Shown in pieces: positions 8,514 through 19,843 of a stretch of 64,000 nt of DNA. The translations under genes and the position numbers were made by a program. The stretch is from NCBI RefSeq assembly GCF_029167645.1, contig NZ_CP119147.1, forward strand, positions 2,542,001 to 2,606,000, given 5' to 3'. The notes under the pieces are model-generated. The model saw only the letters and a program-made list of their open reading frames with translations. It made no database searches and was not told the origin of the DNA. Within the stretch, counting starts at the first letter, position 1. Each line of letters begins with the position of its first letter. The DNA comes from Streptomyces sp. AM 2-1-1. GTDB lineage: Bacteria > Actinomycetota > Actinomycetes > Streptomycetales > Streptomycetaceae.

Positions 8514-10349
8514 TCACCCCAGGCGCTCGACCAACGCCCGGTACTCGTCCCACAGTTCCTTCGGTGTGTGGTCGCCGAAGGTGTTGAGGTGGTCGGGGAC
8601 CAGCGCCGCCTCCTCGCGCCAGATCTCCTTGTCGACGGTGAGCAGGAGCTCCCACTCCGCCTCGGTGAGGTCCAGTCCGTCGGTGTCGATCGAGCCCTTC
8701 GCCGGCAGGATGCCGATCGGCGACCGGACGCCCTCGGCCCTGCCCTCCAGCCGCTCGACGATCCACTTCAGCACCCGGCTGTTCTCACCGAATCCGGGCC
8801 ACACGAACCGGCCCGCGTCGTCCTTGCGGAACCAGTTCACGTAGTAGATCTTCGGCAGCTTCGACTGGTCCGGCTTGTCCGCGCCGACCTTGATCCAGTG
8901 GTTCATGTAGTCGCCCATGTTGTAGCCGCAGAACGGCAGCATGGCGAACGGGTCGCGGCGCAGCTCGCCGACCTTGCCCTCGGCGGCGGCCGTCTTCTCG
9001 GAGGCGACGTTGGCCCCGAGGAAGACACCGTGCTGCCAGGTGAAGGACTCGGTGACCAGCGGTACGGCGGTGGCGCGGCGGCCGCCGAAGAGGATGGCCG
9101 AGATCGGCACGCCCTTCGGGTCCTCCCACTCGGGGGCGATGATCGGGCACTGGCCGGCCGGGACGGTGAAGCGGGCGTTGGGGTGGGCGGCCGGGACACC
9201 GGACTCGGGCGTCCAGTCGTTGCCCTTCCAGTCGATGAGGTGCGCGGGCGGCTCCTCGGTCATGCCCTCCCACCAGACGTCGCCGTCGTCGGTGAGCGCG
9301 ACGTTGGTGAAGACGGAGTTGCCCCACATGGTCTTCATGGCGTTGGCGTTGGTGTGCTCGCCGGTTCCGGGCGCGACGCCGAAGAACCCCGCCTCGGGGT
9401 TGATCGCGTACAGGCGGCCGTCCTCGCCGAACCGCATCCAGGCGATGTCGTCGCCGATGGTCTCGACGCCCCAGCCGGAGATGGTGGGTTCCAGCATCGC
9501 GAGGTTGGTCTTGCCGCAGGCGCTCGGGAACGCGGCGGCGATGTACCTGGGGGCCTCCGACTCCCCTGCCGGCGGGGTGAGTTTGAGGATCAGCATGTGC
9601 TCGGCGAGCCAGCCCTCGTCACGTGCCATGACCGAGGCGATGCGCAGCGCGTAGCACTTCTTGCCCAGCAGTGCGTTGCCGCCGTAGCCGGAGCCGTACG
9701 ACCAGATCTCGCGGTCCTCGGGGAAGTGCGAGATGTACTTGGTGGAGTTGCACGGCCACGGCACGTCCTGCTCCCCCTCCGCGAGCGGGGCGCCGAGGGT
9801 GTGCACGGCCTTGACGAAGAAGCCGTCGGTGCCGAGTTCGTCCAGGACCTCCTGCCCCATCCGCGTCATGGTGCGCATGGAGACGGCGACGTACGCGGAG
9901 TCGGTGAGCTCCACGCCGATCGCGGAGAGCGGGGAGCCGACCGGGCCCATGCAGAAGGGCACGACGTAGAGGGTGCGCCCCCGCATCGAGCCGCGGAAGA
10001 CGCCCTTCTCGCCGGAGAAGATCTCCCGCATCTCGGCGGGCGCCTTCCAGTGGTTGGTCGGGCCCGCGTCCTCCTCCTTCTCGGAGCAGATGAAGGTGCG
10101 GTCCTCCACGCGGGCGACGTCGCTCGGGTCGGAGGCGGCGTAGTAGGAGTTCGGGCGCAGCGTCGCGTCCAGCTTCGTGAAGGTGCCCTTGTCGACGAGC
10201 TCCTGGCACAGCCGCTCGTACTCGGCTTCGGAGCCGTCGCACCAGACCACACGGTCCGGCTGGGTGAGAGCCGCGATCTCGTCGACCCAGGAGACGAGCT
10301 CCTGGTGCCGGGTGGGAAGGGGGGAGGGAGCCGCGATGTCGCGCGCCAC
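8514..10349 (-). CDS. pckG: Phosphoenolpyruvate carboxykinase (GTP)
   Basis: The 611-residue length is typical of GTP-dependent PEPCK. The GTP/P-loop motif '[13 protein letters not shown]' lies at about residues 274-285 and is followed by '[13 protein letters not shown]'. '[18 protein letters not shown]' and '[12 protein letters not shown]' are family hallmarks. It converts oxaloacetate and GTP to PEP in gluconeogenesis. The GTG at 10349 is preferred because AAGGAG lies 5 bp upstream and the protein then begins '[20 protein letters not shown]'; the frame continues 25 codons further upstream without homology. It is monocistronic, with a strong hairpin behind it. Confidence 0.96.
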   Translation of the reverse strand: MARDIAAPSPLPTRHQELVSWVDEIAALTQPDRVVWCDGSEAEYERLCQELVDKGTFTKLDATLRPNSYYAASDPSDVARVEDRTFICSEKEEDAGPTNHWKAPAEMREIFSGEKGVFRGSMRGRTLYVVPFCMGPVGSPLSAIGVELTDSAYVAVSMRTMTRMGQEVLDELGTDGFFVKAVHTLGAPLAEGEQDVPWPCNSTKYISHFPEDREIWSYGSGYGGNALLGKKCYALRIASVMARDEGWLAEHMLILKLTPPAGESEAPRYIAAAFPSACGKTNLAMLEPTISGWGVETIGDDIAWMRFGEDGRLYAINPEAGFFGVAPGTGEHTNANAMKTMWGNSVFTNVALTDDGDVWWEGMTEEPPAHLIDWKGNDWTPESGVPAAHPNARFTVPAGQCPIIAPEWEDPKGVPISAILFGGRRATAVPLVTESFTWQHGVFLGANVASEKTAAAEGKVGELRRDPFAMLPFCGYNMGDYMNHWIKVGADKPDQSKLPKIYYVNWFRKDDAGRFVWPGFGENSRVLKWIVERLEGRAEGVRSPIGILPAKGSIDTDGLDLTEAEWELLLTVDKEIWREEAALVPDHLNTFGDHTPKELWDEYRALVERLG

Positions 10350-10589
10350 GATCGCTCCTTGTCGAGGGTGGGATTCCGTTGATGCCCCGTGGGGGCTTCG
10401 ACCCGGACGCTTCGACTGCGTCATCCCTGGCGCTCATCCGGTGCCGACCGCACTCATTTGATCATCCGACGCTACCGCCCATCTGTCCAGAGGGCCTCAC
10501 ATGTGAGCATGGCCACTCGGAGAGTGAGCACGGGTCGTGCGGAGAACGGGTAACGACAGCCCTTACGGAGGCGTAGGTAGCATGCGTCC

Positions 10590-11276
10590 ATGACTGCTGC
10601 CGGTGCGTCCGCACCCGAAACCGCCGCCCCGGCCGCCGCGCCGCTCAAGCCGCGGATGCGCGGCTGGCTGCACGCGGGCATGTTCCCCCCGGTGGTCATC
10701 GCCGGCCTGGCACTCGTCCTGCTCGCGGACGGCACCCGGGCGCGGGCCGCCTGCGCGGTGTACGCCCTCAGCGCCTGTCTGCTCTTCGGAGTGAGCGGGA
10801 TCTACCACCGGGGTACGTGGGGCCCGCGGGGCGAGGCGGTACTCCGGCGGCTCGACCACGCGAACATCTTCCTGATCATCGCGGGCACCTACACGCCGCT
10901 GATGCTCCTCCTGCTGCCGGACTCCACCGGGCGGCCGATGCTCTGGGCGGTCTGGGCGGCGGCGCTGGCAGGCGTCGCGTTCCGGGTGTTCTGGGTCGGC
11001 GCCCCCCGCTGGCTCTACACGCCCTGCTACATCGCGATGGGCTGGGCCGCGGTCTTCTTTCTGCCGGACTTCATGCGGGCCGGCGGCGTCGCCGTGCTGG
11101 TCCTGGTCGTCGTCGGCGGTCTGCTCTACAGCGCGGGCGGCGTGATCTACGGTCTCAAGCGCCCCAACCCGTCACCGAGGTTCTTCGGCTTCCACGAGGT
11201 CTTCCACTCGCTGACCCTCGCCGCCTTCACCGCGCACTACGTGGCCATCTCGCTCGTCGCCTACCAGCACGACTGA
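10590..11276 (+). CDS. Hemolysin III family (TrhA/PAQR-like) membrane protein
   Basis: The 228 residues contain about seven hydrophobic segments. The family signature is complete: 'GVSGIYHRG', 'RRLDHANIFLIIAGTYTPL' and the C-terminal 'FHEVFHSLTLAAFTAHYVA', with the conserved His residues thought to bind metal. Members of the PAQR superfamily act as membrane hydrolases or receptors; in bacteria TrhA has been linked to membrane homeostasis. TAGCAT lies 6 bp before the ATG without a ribosome site, so the mRNA is probably leaderless. The gene is convergent with yyaL across a perfect terminator. Confidence 0.92.
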   Translation: MTAAGASAPETAAPAAAPLKPRMRGWLHAGMFPPVVIAGLALVLLADGTRARAACAVYALSACLLFGVSGIYHRGTWGPRGEAVLRRLDHANIFLIIAGTYTPLMLLLLPDSTGRPMLWAVWAAALAGVAFRVFWVGAPRWLYTPCYIAMGWAAVFFLPDFMRAGGVAVLVLVVVGGLLYSAGGVIYGLKRPNPSPRFFGFHEVFHSLTLAAFTAHYVAISLVAYQHD

Positions 11277-11305
11277 GCGGTCGGACCCCTCGCTTTCCGC
11301 GCCCT

Positions 11306-11343
11306 CCCCGGTGGCCGCTGCCGGCAAGCAGCGGCCACCGGGG
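11306..11343. terminator. Perfect 16-bp stem between convergent genes
   Basis: Arms at 11306-11321 and 11328-11343 are perfectly complementary, with a 6-base loop CGGCAA. It lies between the hemolysin III gene and the converging YyaL gene and should stop transcription from both sides. Confidence 0.75.
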
Positions 11344-11353
11344 GGACAGGACC

Positions 11354-13408
<2,055 letters not shown>

Positions 13409-13882
13409 GCCCCAATCCTCGCGCACCGGAAGTGACGGACGGGGGACGGGCTCACCGGGGGCGGAGGTTCGAAGCGCCACCGGGGATCCGGACCGACCCC
13501 GCGCTCCGCACCCCGGCCCGGAGAATTCCATGATCGGCTGAGCCGTGTCCGCGCTGCTGTCCACGCTTGCGGCACCTGCTGGCGGACGCCCCACTCATCC
13601 GTCGGCCCTGGTGTGCGGCCGGGGGGCGGCGTGGGCCGGGGTGCGGTGTGCTCGGTCTGCGAGAAAGGCACCTTCGCCGCGAACACGGCAGACGACGAGG
13701 TAGCCCAGCCGGCCACCGAGAGTCATCGCGGTCCGCGTGGAGATCCCTTCCTCCGGATCGGCCGCGCATCGACCAGGGCCACCGGTCGACCGGGCCTCCG
13801 CGCGACTGCGCGCCCCGCGCCGGAGTGCCGTGGCGCGGGGCGGGTCGGGGCGCCGGCCGGAGGAGGGACGGCGCCCGGGGTG
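13409..13882. other. 474-bp intergenic region
   Basis: I find no convincing gene, RNA gene or repeat. Only the terminator at 13811-13842 and the YyaL promoter at its left edge are recognisable. Open frames on both strands lack ribosome sites and start-codon context and look like high-GC shadows. Confidence 0.6.
13811..13842 (-). terminator. Perfect 11-bp hairpin after mca/small membrane gene
   Basis: CGCCCCGCGCC (13811-13821) pairs with GGCGCGGGGCG (13832-13842) around a 10-base loop, about 40 bp past the stop of the small membrane protein. Confidence 0.6.
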
Positions 13883-14131
13883 CTACTTGCCGCGGGCCGC
13901 GGCGGAGGTGCCGACGTCGGCGCCGGGGGTTTCGGTGTCCTCCGGGGACTCCTGGAAGTTCACCCTGCCCATGTGGCGGTTCATCGACTTCATCAGCAGC
14001 CACACGCCGACCGCGAGCGCGGCGAAGACGAGGAAGCCGAGGACGCCGGGGGTCACCTTGTTCTTGTCGAGCTCGTCGGCGGCCAGCGGGACGAGGTGCG
14101 TCAGTGCCTGGGTCGAGTACATATCAGGCAT
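13883..14131 (-). CDS. Small single-pass membrane protein coupled to mca
   Basis: The 82 residues have one clear membrane helix at about 30-47 ('GVLGFLVFAALAVGVWLLMK') followed by a basic segment 'SMNRHMGRVNF' and an acidic tail, suggesting N-out/C-in topology. The ATG lies inside the end of mca (overlap of 8 bp), so translation is probably coupled. Its constant association with a mycothiol-conjugate amidase suggests a helper role at the membrane, such as near exporters of mercapturates, but that is only inference from position. Confidence 0.85.
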   Translation of the reverse strand: MPDMYSTQALTHLVPLAADELDKNKVTPGVLGFLVFAALAVGVWLLMKSMNRHMGRVNFQESPEDTETPGADVGTSAAARGK

Positions 14132-15005
14132 TGTCGCGGATGCCCGCGAAGAGGTCGCTCTCGGGGAGGGAGGTATCGACTCCGGACTTCACGAGCTCGT
14201 ACTCCTCGGTCGGCCAGACCTCCTTCTGGAGGTCCATCGGCACGCGGAACCAGCCGCCCTCGGGGTCGATCTGCGTGGCGTGCGCGATGAGCGCCCGGTC
14301 CCGCACCTCGAAGAAGTCCGCGCACGGGATGTGCGTGGTCAGGGTGCGCTCGGCGTGGTCCCGCTCGTCCCAGCGCTTCAGCCAGTCGCCGTACGGGGAC
14401 TCCAGGCCACGGGCGAGGAGCGCCTCGTGCAGGGCGACGGTGCGGGGCTTGTTGAAGCCCTGGTTGTAGTAGAGCTTCTGCGGCCTGTACACGGGACCGA
14501 ACCGGTCCTCGGGGAAGCGCTCCTTGTCGTCCGCACCGTCGAACGCGATCATCGTGATCGTGTGCGTCATGATGTGGTCGGGGTGCGGGTAGCCGCCGTT
14601 CTCGTCGTACGTGGTGATGACCTGCGGGCGGAACGCGCGGATCTTGGCGACGAGGCGTCCGGCGGCGGTCTCCGGGTCCTCCAGGGCGAAGCAGCCCTCG
14701 GGGAGCGGGGGCAGCGGGTCGCCCTCGGGGAGGCCGGAGTCGACGAAGCCGAGCCACTCCTGCTCGACGCCGAGGATCGCGCGGGCCTCGTCCATCTCCT
14801 TCCTGCGCACCTCGTGGATGTTCTCCTCGATGTACGCGTCACCCTGGAGCCGGGGATTGAGGATGGAGCCACGTTCGCCGCCGGTGCAGGTGACGACCAT
14901 GACGTCCACCCCCTCGGACACGTACTTGGCCATGGTGGCCGCGCCCTTGCTCGACTCGTCGTCGGGGTGGGCGTGGACGGCCATCAGGCGCAGCTGTTCG
15001 GTCAA
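14124..15005 (-). CDS. mca: Mycothiol S-conjugate amidase
   Basis: The 293 residues carry the LmbE/PIG-L zinc motif 'HAHPDDESSKGAA' (His13, Asp16), plus 'TCTGGERGSILN' and 'HPDHIMTHTITM' that supply the other metal ligands. Mca cleaves mycothiol conjugates of electrophiles and antibiotics into GlcN-inositol and a mercapturic acid that is exported. The start is TTG at 15005 with TGAGGA at 7 bp; it reproduces the family N-terminus 'TEQLRLMAVHAHPDD'. It is divergent from the DUF4307 gene; TATAGG at 15042-15047 is a candidate -10. I looked for a SigR (GGAAT-N18-GTT) promoter and found none with correct spacing. Confidence 0.95.
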   Translation of the reverse strand: MTEQLRLMAVHAHPDDESSKGAATMAKYVSEGVDVMVVTCTGGERGSILNPRLQGDAYIEENIHEVRRKEMDEARAILGVEQEWLGFVDSGLPEGDPLPPLPEGCFALEDPETAAGRLVAKIRAFRPQVITTYDENGGYPHPDHIMTHTITMIAFDGADDKERFPEDRFGPVYRPQKLYYNQGFNKPRTVALHEALLARGLESPYGDWLKRWDERDHAERTLTTHIPCADFFEVRDRALIAHATQIDPEGGWFRVPMDLQKEVWPTEEYELVKSGVDTSLPESDLFAGIRDNA

Positions 15006-15102
15006 GACTCGATCCTCAGTTATTCGTCGCGATGGGCAACTCCTATAGTGACCGAACGGGAAGGTGGAAAATTCCTCGGTTCCCGGCTCAGGAGGAACGA
15101 TC

Positions 15103-15516
15103 ATGACCACGGTGCGCGAGGCCACACCCGAGGGCCGGTACGGCCGGAACCGGGATGAGCGCGCCGACCGCAAGCTCAAGGTGATCGGCGGCGTCCTGGG
15201 CGCGGCCCTGGTCGGTGTGATCGTCTGGATCGGTGTGGACTACGTCGGTGGCACGGACATCAGCGCCGAACTGATCAAGTCGAAGATCGTCTCCGACGAG
15301 CGGGCCGAGGCCCACCTCGAAGTGCGCAAGGAGAAGGACGCCGGCGGTTTCTGCACGGTGCGCGCGCTGGACGCGGAGGGTGGCGAGGTCGCCCGCAAGG
15401 ACTTCCGGTTCGACCAGCCCGAGGACCGCGTCGACGAGGTCGTGGTGCTGCGCACGACGTCCCGCGCGAGCGCGGTGGAGCTGCTGGGCTGCACGGGCGG
15501 CGGCTCGGCCGGCTGA
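15103..15516 (+). CDS. DUF4307 membrane protein
   Basis: The 137 residues have a basic N-terminus ('GRYGRNRDERADRKLK'), one membrane helix at about 25-47 and an extracytoplasmic domain with two Cys ('GGFCTVRALD', 'LLGCTGG') that could form a disulfide. This layout is typical of DUF4307, whose function is unknown. AGGAGG sits 6 bp before the ATG. It is divergent from mca, and the pair is found together in actinobacteria, suggesting a shared condition of expression. Overlapping -10 candidates on opposite strands lie at 15042-15049 (CCTATAGT). Confidence 0.88.
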   Translation: MTTVREATPEGRYGRNRDERADRKLKVIGGVLGAALVGVIVWIGVDYVGGTDISAELIKSKIVSDERAEAHLEVRKEKDAGGFCTVRALDAEGGEVARKDFRFDQPEDRVDEVVVLRTTSRASAVELLGCTGGGSAG

Positions 15517-15714
15517 GCCCGGTGGGGCGCGGGGCCGGTCGGCCCCCGCGGGTCCGGAGGGACCGTACGGTCCGCCACGCTTCCATCGGCGACGAGTAAC
15601 CTTCTCCCCCTTTGCCCGGGAAATTGTTAGGCTCGTGGTTTCGCCCACCCGTTGGGGAACAAGCTCCCGGGTAGGGCGATGCTTTGTATTCCCAGTACCG
15701 ACGAGGAGCACCCT

Positions 15715-16212
15715 GTGACCCAGACCAGCGAAAACGTCACCTGGCTCACGCAGGAGGCGTACAACCAGCTCAAGGCCGAGCTGGATTACCTGTCTGGTCC
15801 CGCGCGCACGGAGATCTCCGTCAAGATCGCGGCGGCCCGTGAGGAGGGCGACCTCCGCGAGAACGGCGGGTACCACGCGGCCAAGGAGGAGCAGGGCAAG
15901 ATGGAGCTCCGGGTGCGCCAGCTCACCCAGCTCCTGGAGCACGCGAAGGTCGGCGAGGCGCCCGCCGACGACGGCGTGGTCGAGCCCGGCATGGTCGTGA
16001 CGATCGCCTTCGACGGCGACGAAGACGACACGCTGACGTTCCTGCTCGCCTCCCGCGAGTACGCCAGCTCGGAGATCGAGACGTACTCGCCGCAGTCGCC
16101 GCTCGGCCGCGGTGTCGACGGCAAGCGCACCGGCGACGACGCGGAGTACGAGCTGCCCAACGGCAAGAAGGCCTCGGTGAAGATCCTCTCGGCCAAGCCG
16201 TACACCGGCTGA
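15715..16212 (+). CDS. greA: Transcription elongation factor GreA
   Basis: The 165 residues show the GreA coiled coil with 'LSGPARTEISVKIAAAREEGDLRENGGYHAAKEEQGKME'-type sequence, whose tip acidic residues (Asp-Leu-Arg-Glu-Asn) stimulate RNA cleavage in backtracked RNA polymerase. The C-terminal FKBP-like domain ends 'ASVKILSAKPYTG'. The GTG at 15715 has GAGGAG 6 bp upstream. It is followed directly by a strong terminator. The 198-bp upstream gap, rich in T/A for this genome (near 15600-15650), holds its promoter, which I could not assign to a sigma factor. Confidence 0.96.
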   Translation: MTQTSENVTWLTQEAYNQLKAELDYLSGPARTEISVKIAAAREEGDLRENGGYHAAKEEQGKMELRVRQLTQLLEHAKVGEAPADDGVVEPGMVVTIAFDGDEDDTLTFLLASREYASSEIETYSPQSPLGRGVDGKRTGDDAEYELPNGKKASVKILSAKPYTG

Positions 16213-16244
16213 GCCACCGGCCACCGCGCACACGGCACGCGAGA

Positions 16245-16298
16245 GCCCCGGCCGCCCGGATCCCCCCACGGGGACGATCCGGGCGGCCGGGGCCTTTT
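16245..16298. terminator. Strong terminator after greA
   Basis: An 18-bp perfect stem (16245-16262 with 16276-16293) is followed on the plus strand by CTTTTCG. It separates greA from the converging ABC exporter genes. Confidence 0.85.
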
Positions 16299-16379
16299 CG
16301 CGTGCCGCACGGGCCTTGTGTGCCGCACGTGCGTGCCCCGATCCGGAGGCAAGCCCGCGCGCCCCGGCTGGGGCGCGGC

Positions 16380-17237
16380 TCAGCCGGAGGCGGAGCGGTA
16401 CTTCCGGACGGCGAGGGTGCGGAAGACCAGCAGGATGAGGACGGACCAGATCACCGACGCCCAGACGGGGTGCTGCATCGGCCAGGCGTCCGGGGTGACG
16501 AAGCCGGGCGGGAGGTTGCCGAAGAGTTCGCGGCAGGCCTGCACGGTCGCGCTGAAGGGGTTCCACTCGGCGATGTACCGCAGGAAGGTCGGCATCTGGT
16601 TGGCGTCCACGAAGGCGTTCGAGATGAACGTGAGCGGGAAGAGCCAGATCAGCCCGCCGGAGGTGGCCGCCTCGGGGGTGCGCACGGTCAGCCCGATGAG
16701 GGCGCCGATCCAGGAGAAGGCGTAACCGAGCAGCAGGAGCAGGACGAAGCCGAAGAGGACCTTGCCGATGTTCTCGTGGGTGCGCCAGCCGACGATCAGC
16801 GCCACGATCGCGAGCACCACCAGGGTGAGGGCGGTCTGCACGAGGTCGGCGATGGTCCGCCCGGTGAGGACCGCGCCCCGTGCCATCGGCAGGGAGCGGA
16901 ACCGGTCGATCAGCCCTTTGTGCATGTCGTCCGCGATGCCCGCGCCGGCGCCCGCCGTGGCGAAGGTGACCGTCTGGGCGAAGATGCCGGCCATGAGGTA
17001 CTCGCGGTAGGCCTGTTCGGAGATGGTGCTACCGACCTGGATCGATCCGCCGAAGACGTACGTGAAGAGGACCACGAACATGATCGGCTGGACCAGTCCG
17101 AAGATGACCATCTCGGGGATGCGGGTCATCCGGATCAGGTTGCGCTTGGCGATGACGAGGGAGTCGCCGACGGACTGGACGATGCCGCCGGCGGGGCGGG
17201 GCGCCAGGGTCCGGACCTCTTCCGTGCCGGTGGTCAC
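16380..17237 (-). CDS. ABC-2 type exporter permease (DrrB-like)
   Basis: The 285 residues have about six membrane segments and the ABC-2 signature ('VQPIMFVVLFTYVFGGSI', 'FPLTFISNAFVDANQMPTFLRYIAEWNPFS'). The GTG start overlaps the stop codon of the upstream ATPase gene by four bases (GTGA), so the two are translationally coupled. Together they form a DrrAB-type efflux pump, a family that exports antibiotics or lipids; the substrate cannot be inferred here. The gene ends opposite the greA terminator. Confidence 0.92.
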   Translation of the reverse strand: MTTGTEEVRTLAPRPAGGIVQSVGDSLVIAKRNLIRMTRIPEMVIFGLVQPIMFVVLFTYVFGGSIQVGSTISEQAYREYLMAGIFAQTVTFATAGAGAGIADDMHKGLIDRFRSLPMARGAVLTGRTIADLVQTALTLVVLAIVALIVGWRTHENIGKVLFGFVLLLLLGYAFSWIGALIGLTVRTPEAATSGGLIWLFPLTFISNAFVDANQMPTFLRYIAEWNPFSATVQACRELFGNLPPGFVTPDAWPMQHPVWASVIWSVLILLVFRTLAVRKYRSASG

Positions 17238-18295
17238 CGCGGGTCCTCCTTCGTCGTGTTCACGGCGGGCCCCGTGCCGGACGCCCCGGCCGTCGAACCG
17301 CCTTCTCGGTGGGGCGCACGGTCCTCGCCGTGCGCGCCGTTGCCCTCGGCCGCGCTCTCGGCGACGTGGCCGGTGAGCGAGATGAAGACGTCGTCCAGGG
17401 TGGGACGGCGCAACCCGATGTCGTCGATCTCCACGCCCCGGCCGTCGAGGTCGCGGATGACCTCGGCCAGGAGTTTGGCCCCGCCGGTGACCGGGACGGT
17501 CAGTTTGCGGGTGTGCCGGGCGACGGTGACCTCGCCCTTGCCGAAGCGGGTGAGCACCTCGCGGGCCGGTTCGATCTCGTCGGGGCGGTGGACGACGACC
17601 TCGACGCGCTCGCCGCCGGTACGTGCCTTGAGCTGGTCCGACGTACCGCGGGCGATGACCTTGCCGTGGTCGATGACGCAGATGTCGTGGGCGAGGTGGT
17701 CGGCCTCTTCGAGGTACTGCGTGGTGAGCAGCAGTGTCGTTCCGCCACCGACCAGCTCCTCGATGACCTCCCAGAGCTGCTGGCGGTTGCGGGGGTCGAG
17801 CCCGGTGGTCGGTTCGTCCATGAACATGACCGGGGGCTGCACGACGAGCGCCGCCGCGAGGTCGAGCCGGCGCCGCATGCCGCCGGAGTACGTCTTGGCG
17901 GGCCGGTCGGCCGCGTCGGCGAGGTGGAACCGCTCCAGCAGCTCCGTCGCCCGCCGCTTCGCGTCGCGGGCCCGCATCTGGTAGAGCCGGGCGACCATCT
18001 GGAGGTTCTCCCGGCCGGTCAGGTACTCGTCGACCGCCGCGAACTGGCCGGAGAGCCCGATGGACCGGCGTACCTCGTTGGGCTTGGCGAGCACGTCGAT
18101 GCCTGCCACGACGGCCCGTCCGCTGTCGGGCCGCAACAGGGTGGTGAGGACCCGCACCGCGGTCGTCTTGCCGGCGCCATTGGGTCCGAGGAGGCCGAGA
18201 ACGGTCCCTTCTGGGACGTCGAGATCGACGCCGTCCAGCGCTCGTACGTCGCCGAAGGTCTTCACCAGACCCTCGGCATGGATCGCACCTGGCAC
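17234..18295 (-). CDS. ABC exporter ATPase (DrrA-like, daunorubicin-resistance family)
   Basis: The 353 residues begin 'PGAIHAEGLVKTFGDVRALDGV'. Walker A 'GPNGAGKTT' is at about 37-45, the signature 'YSGGMRRRLDLAAAL' and Walker B 'VMFMDEPTTGLD' follow, and a DrrA-type C-terminal domain ends 'RRPTLDDVFISLTGH'. The GTG at 18295 is the most likely start (G-rich site about 9 bp upstream); the open frame further upstream shows no homology. It energises the permease encoded immediately downstream. No regulator is adjacent. Confidence 0.92.
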   Translation of the reverse strand: MPGAIHAEGLVKTFGDVRALDGVDLDVPEGTVLGLLGPNGAGKTTAVRVLTTLLRPDSGRAVVAGIDVLAKPNEVRRSIGLSGQFAAVDEYLTGRENLQMVARLYQMRARDAKRRATELLERFHLADAADRPAKTYSGGMRRRLDLAAALVVQPPVMFMDEPTTGLDPRNRQQLWEVIEELVGGGTTLLLTTQYLEEADHLAHDICVIDHGKVIARGTSDQLKARTGGERVEVVVHRPDEIEPAREVLTRFGKGEVTVARHTRKLTVPVTGGAKLLAEVIRDLDGRGVEIDDIGLRRPTLDDVFISLTGHVAESAAEGNGAHGEDRAPHREGGSTAGASGTGPAVNTTKEDPR

Positions 18296-18443
18296 AGGGC
18301 ATACCCCCGGTTCGCTGTCGGACGGAACTGTTGCCCGTTCGGGTGACTCCTGTGCGAATCCTAGGGAAGCGAGGGGCCGAAGGGGTGCCGGAACACGATT
18401 CCCGGTCTCCGTTTTCGGGCTGCCTCCACCGGGCCGGCGGTCC

Positions 18444-19676
18444 TCAGTCGACGATGAGGTGGCCCGCACCGCGCAGGACGGCGGCGACCTCCTCGCAGTG
18501 CTCCGGGCCCTTGGTCTCCAGGTGCAGTTCGACCTCCGCCTCGGAGAGGCCGAGACGGGGCTCGGTCCGTACGTGGCTGATGTCGAGCACGTTCGCGTCG
18601 GACTCCGACAGGGTGGCGAGCAGCGCGGCCAGGGCCCCGGGCCGGTCGACGATCCGCACCCGGAGGCTGAGGTAGCGGCCGGCGGCGGCCAGGCCGTGGC
18701 GGAGGATGCGCTGCATGAGCAGCGGGTCGACGTTGCCGCCGGAGAGCACGGCGACGACGGGCCCCCGGAAGGACTCCGGGTCGCTGAGCAGGGCGGCGAC
18801 CGGGCTGGCACCCGCCGGTTCGACGACCAGTTTGGCCCGCTCCAGGCAGAGCAGCAGGGCGCTGGAGAGTTCGTCCTCGGTGACCGTGCGGACCTCGTCG
18901 ACCAGCTCCTCGATCAGGCGGAACGGTACGTCGCCGGGGCGGCCGACCTTGATGCCGTCGGCCATCGTGTGCGGCGCCGTCTCCAGGGCGACCGGGTACC
19001 CGGCGGCCAGCGAGGGCGGGTACGCGGCGGCGCCCGCCGCCTGCACGCCGATGATCCTCACGTCGGGGCGCAGCGCCTTGACCGCGACGGCGATGCCCGC
19101 CGCGAGCCCGCCCCCGCCGATGCCGACGACGATGGTGCGTACCTCGGGGCACTGTTCGAGGATCTCCAGGCCGACGGTGCCCTGGCCCGCGATGATGTCC
19201 GGGTGGTCGAAGGGGTGGATGAAGACCGCCCCGGCCCGTTCCGCGTACTCCTGGGCGGCGGCGAGCGTCTCGTCGACGACCTGGCCGTGCAGCCGGACCT
19301 CGGCCCCGTACTCGCGGGTCGCCGCGATCTTGGGGAGGGGTGCGCCGACCGGCATGAAGACCGTGGAGCGTACGCCGAGCAGCGAAGAGGCGAGTGCCAC
19401 ACCCTGCGCATGGTTTCCGGCGCTGGCGGCCACGACGCCGCCGGCCCGTTCCTCCGGCGTGAGGCCGGCGATGCGCACGTAGGCGCCGCGCAGTTTGAAG
19501 GAGCCGGTGCGCTGGAGGTTCTCGCACTTGAACTGGACCGGCGCGCCGACGAGCTCCGAAAGGTGGCGGCTGCCCTCCATCGCGGTCGTTCTGGCCACGC
19601 CCGACAGTATTTTCTGGGCGCCCCGGACGTCGTCGAGGATCAGGGGCGAGGGGGGGACCGACGTACCGAAGCTCAT
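18444..19676 (-). CDS. ilvA: Threonine ammonia-lyase (threonine dehydratase) with ACT domain
   Basis: The 410 residues are of the medium-length class: a PLP-binding fold with Lys61 in 'GSFKLRGAYVRI', the glycine-rich 'SAGNHAQGVAL' and 'VGIGGGGLAAG' phosphate-binding loops, and a C-terminal ACT domain ('LSLRVRIVDRPGALAALLATLSE'). It deaminates threonine, and probably serine, to 2-oxobutyrate. It could be biosynthetic (isoleucine) or catabolic; the single ACT domain fits either. GAGACT lies 7 bp before the ATG, a leaderless-type promoter. It is divergent from the MarR gene. Confidence 0.93.
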   Translation of the reverse strand: MSFGTSVPPSPLILDDVRGAQKILSGVARTTAMEGSRHLSELVGAPVQFKCENLQRTGSFKLRGAYVRIAGLTPEERAGGVVAASAGNHAQGVALASSLLGVRSTVFMPVGAPLPKIAATREYGAEVRLHGQVVDETLAAAQEYAERAGAVFIHPFDHPDIIAGQGTVGLEILEQCPEVRTIVVGIGGGGLAAGIAVAVKALRPDVRIIGVQAAGAAAYPPSLAAGYPVALETAPHTMADGIKVGRPGDVPFRLIEELVDEVRTVTEDELSSALLLCLERAKLVVEPAGASPVAALLSDPESFRGPVVAVLSGGNVDPLLMQRILRHGLAAAGRYLSLRVRIVDRPGALAALLATLSESDANVLDISHVRTEPRLGLSEAEVELHLETKGPEHCEEVAAVLRGAGHLIVD

Positions 19677-19843
19677 GGACGCCAGTCTCGCAGCTCGTCG
19701 GAGCGGCGTCCGCCCGGTGGTCGCGCCGGCCTCGCGGCCGCGCGGGCACGGTGCCCGGGTTTGCCCACCCGGGACACACCCGGTCGCGTCGCCGCGTACT
19801 CTGTCCCCCACCCATCCGCACCGCACGAAGAGAGCTATTGGCC

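Noticed and set aside
15006..15102. SigR-type promoter (GGAAT-N18-GTT) for mca
   Set aside because: GGGAAC and CGTT-like elements are present on the minus strand but the spacing (21 bases or 13 bases) is wrong.
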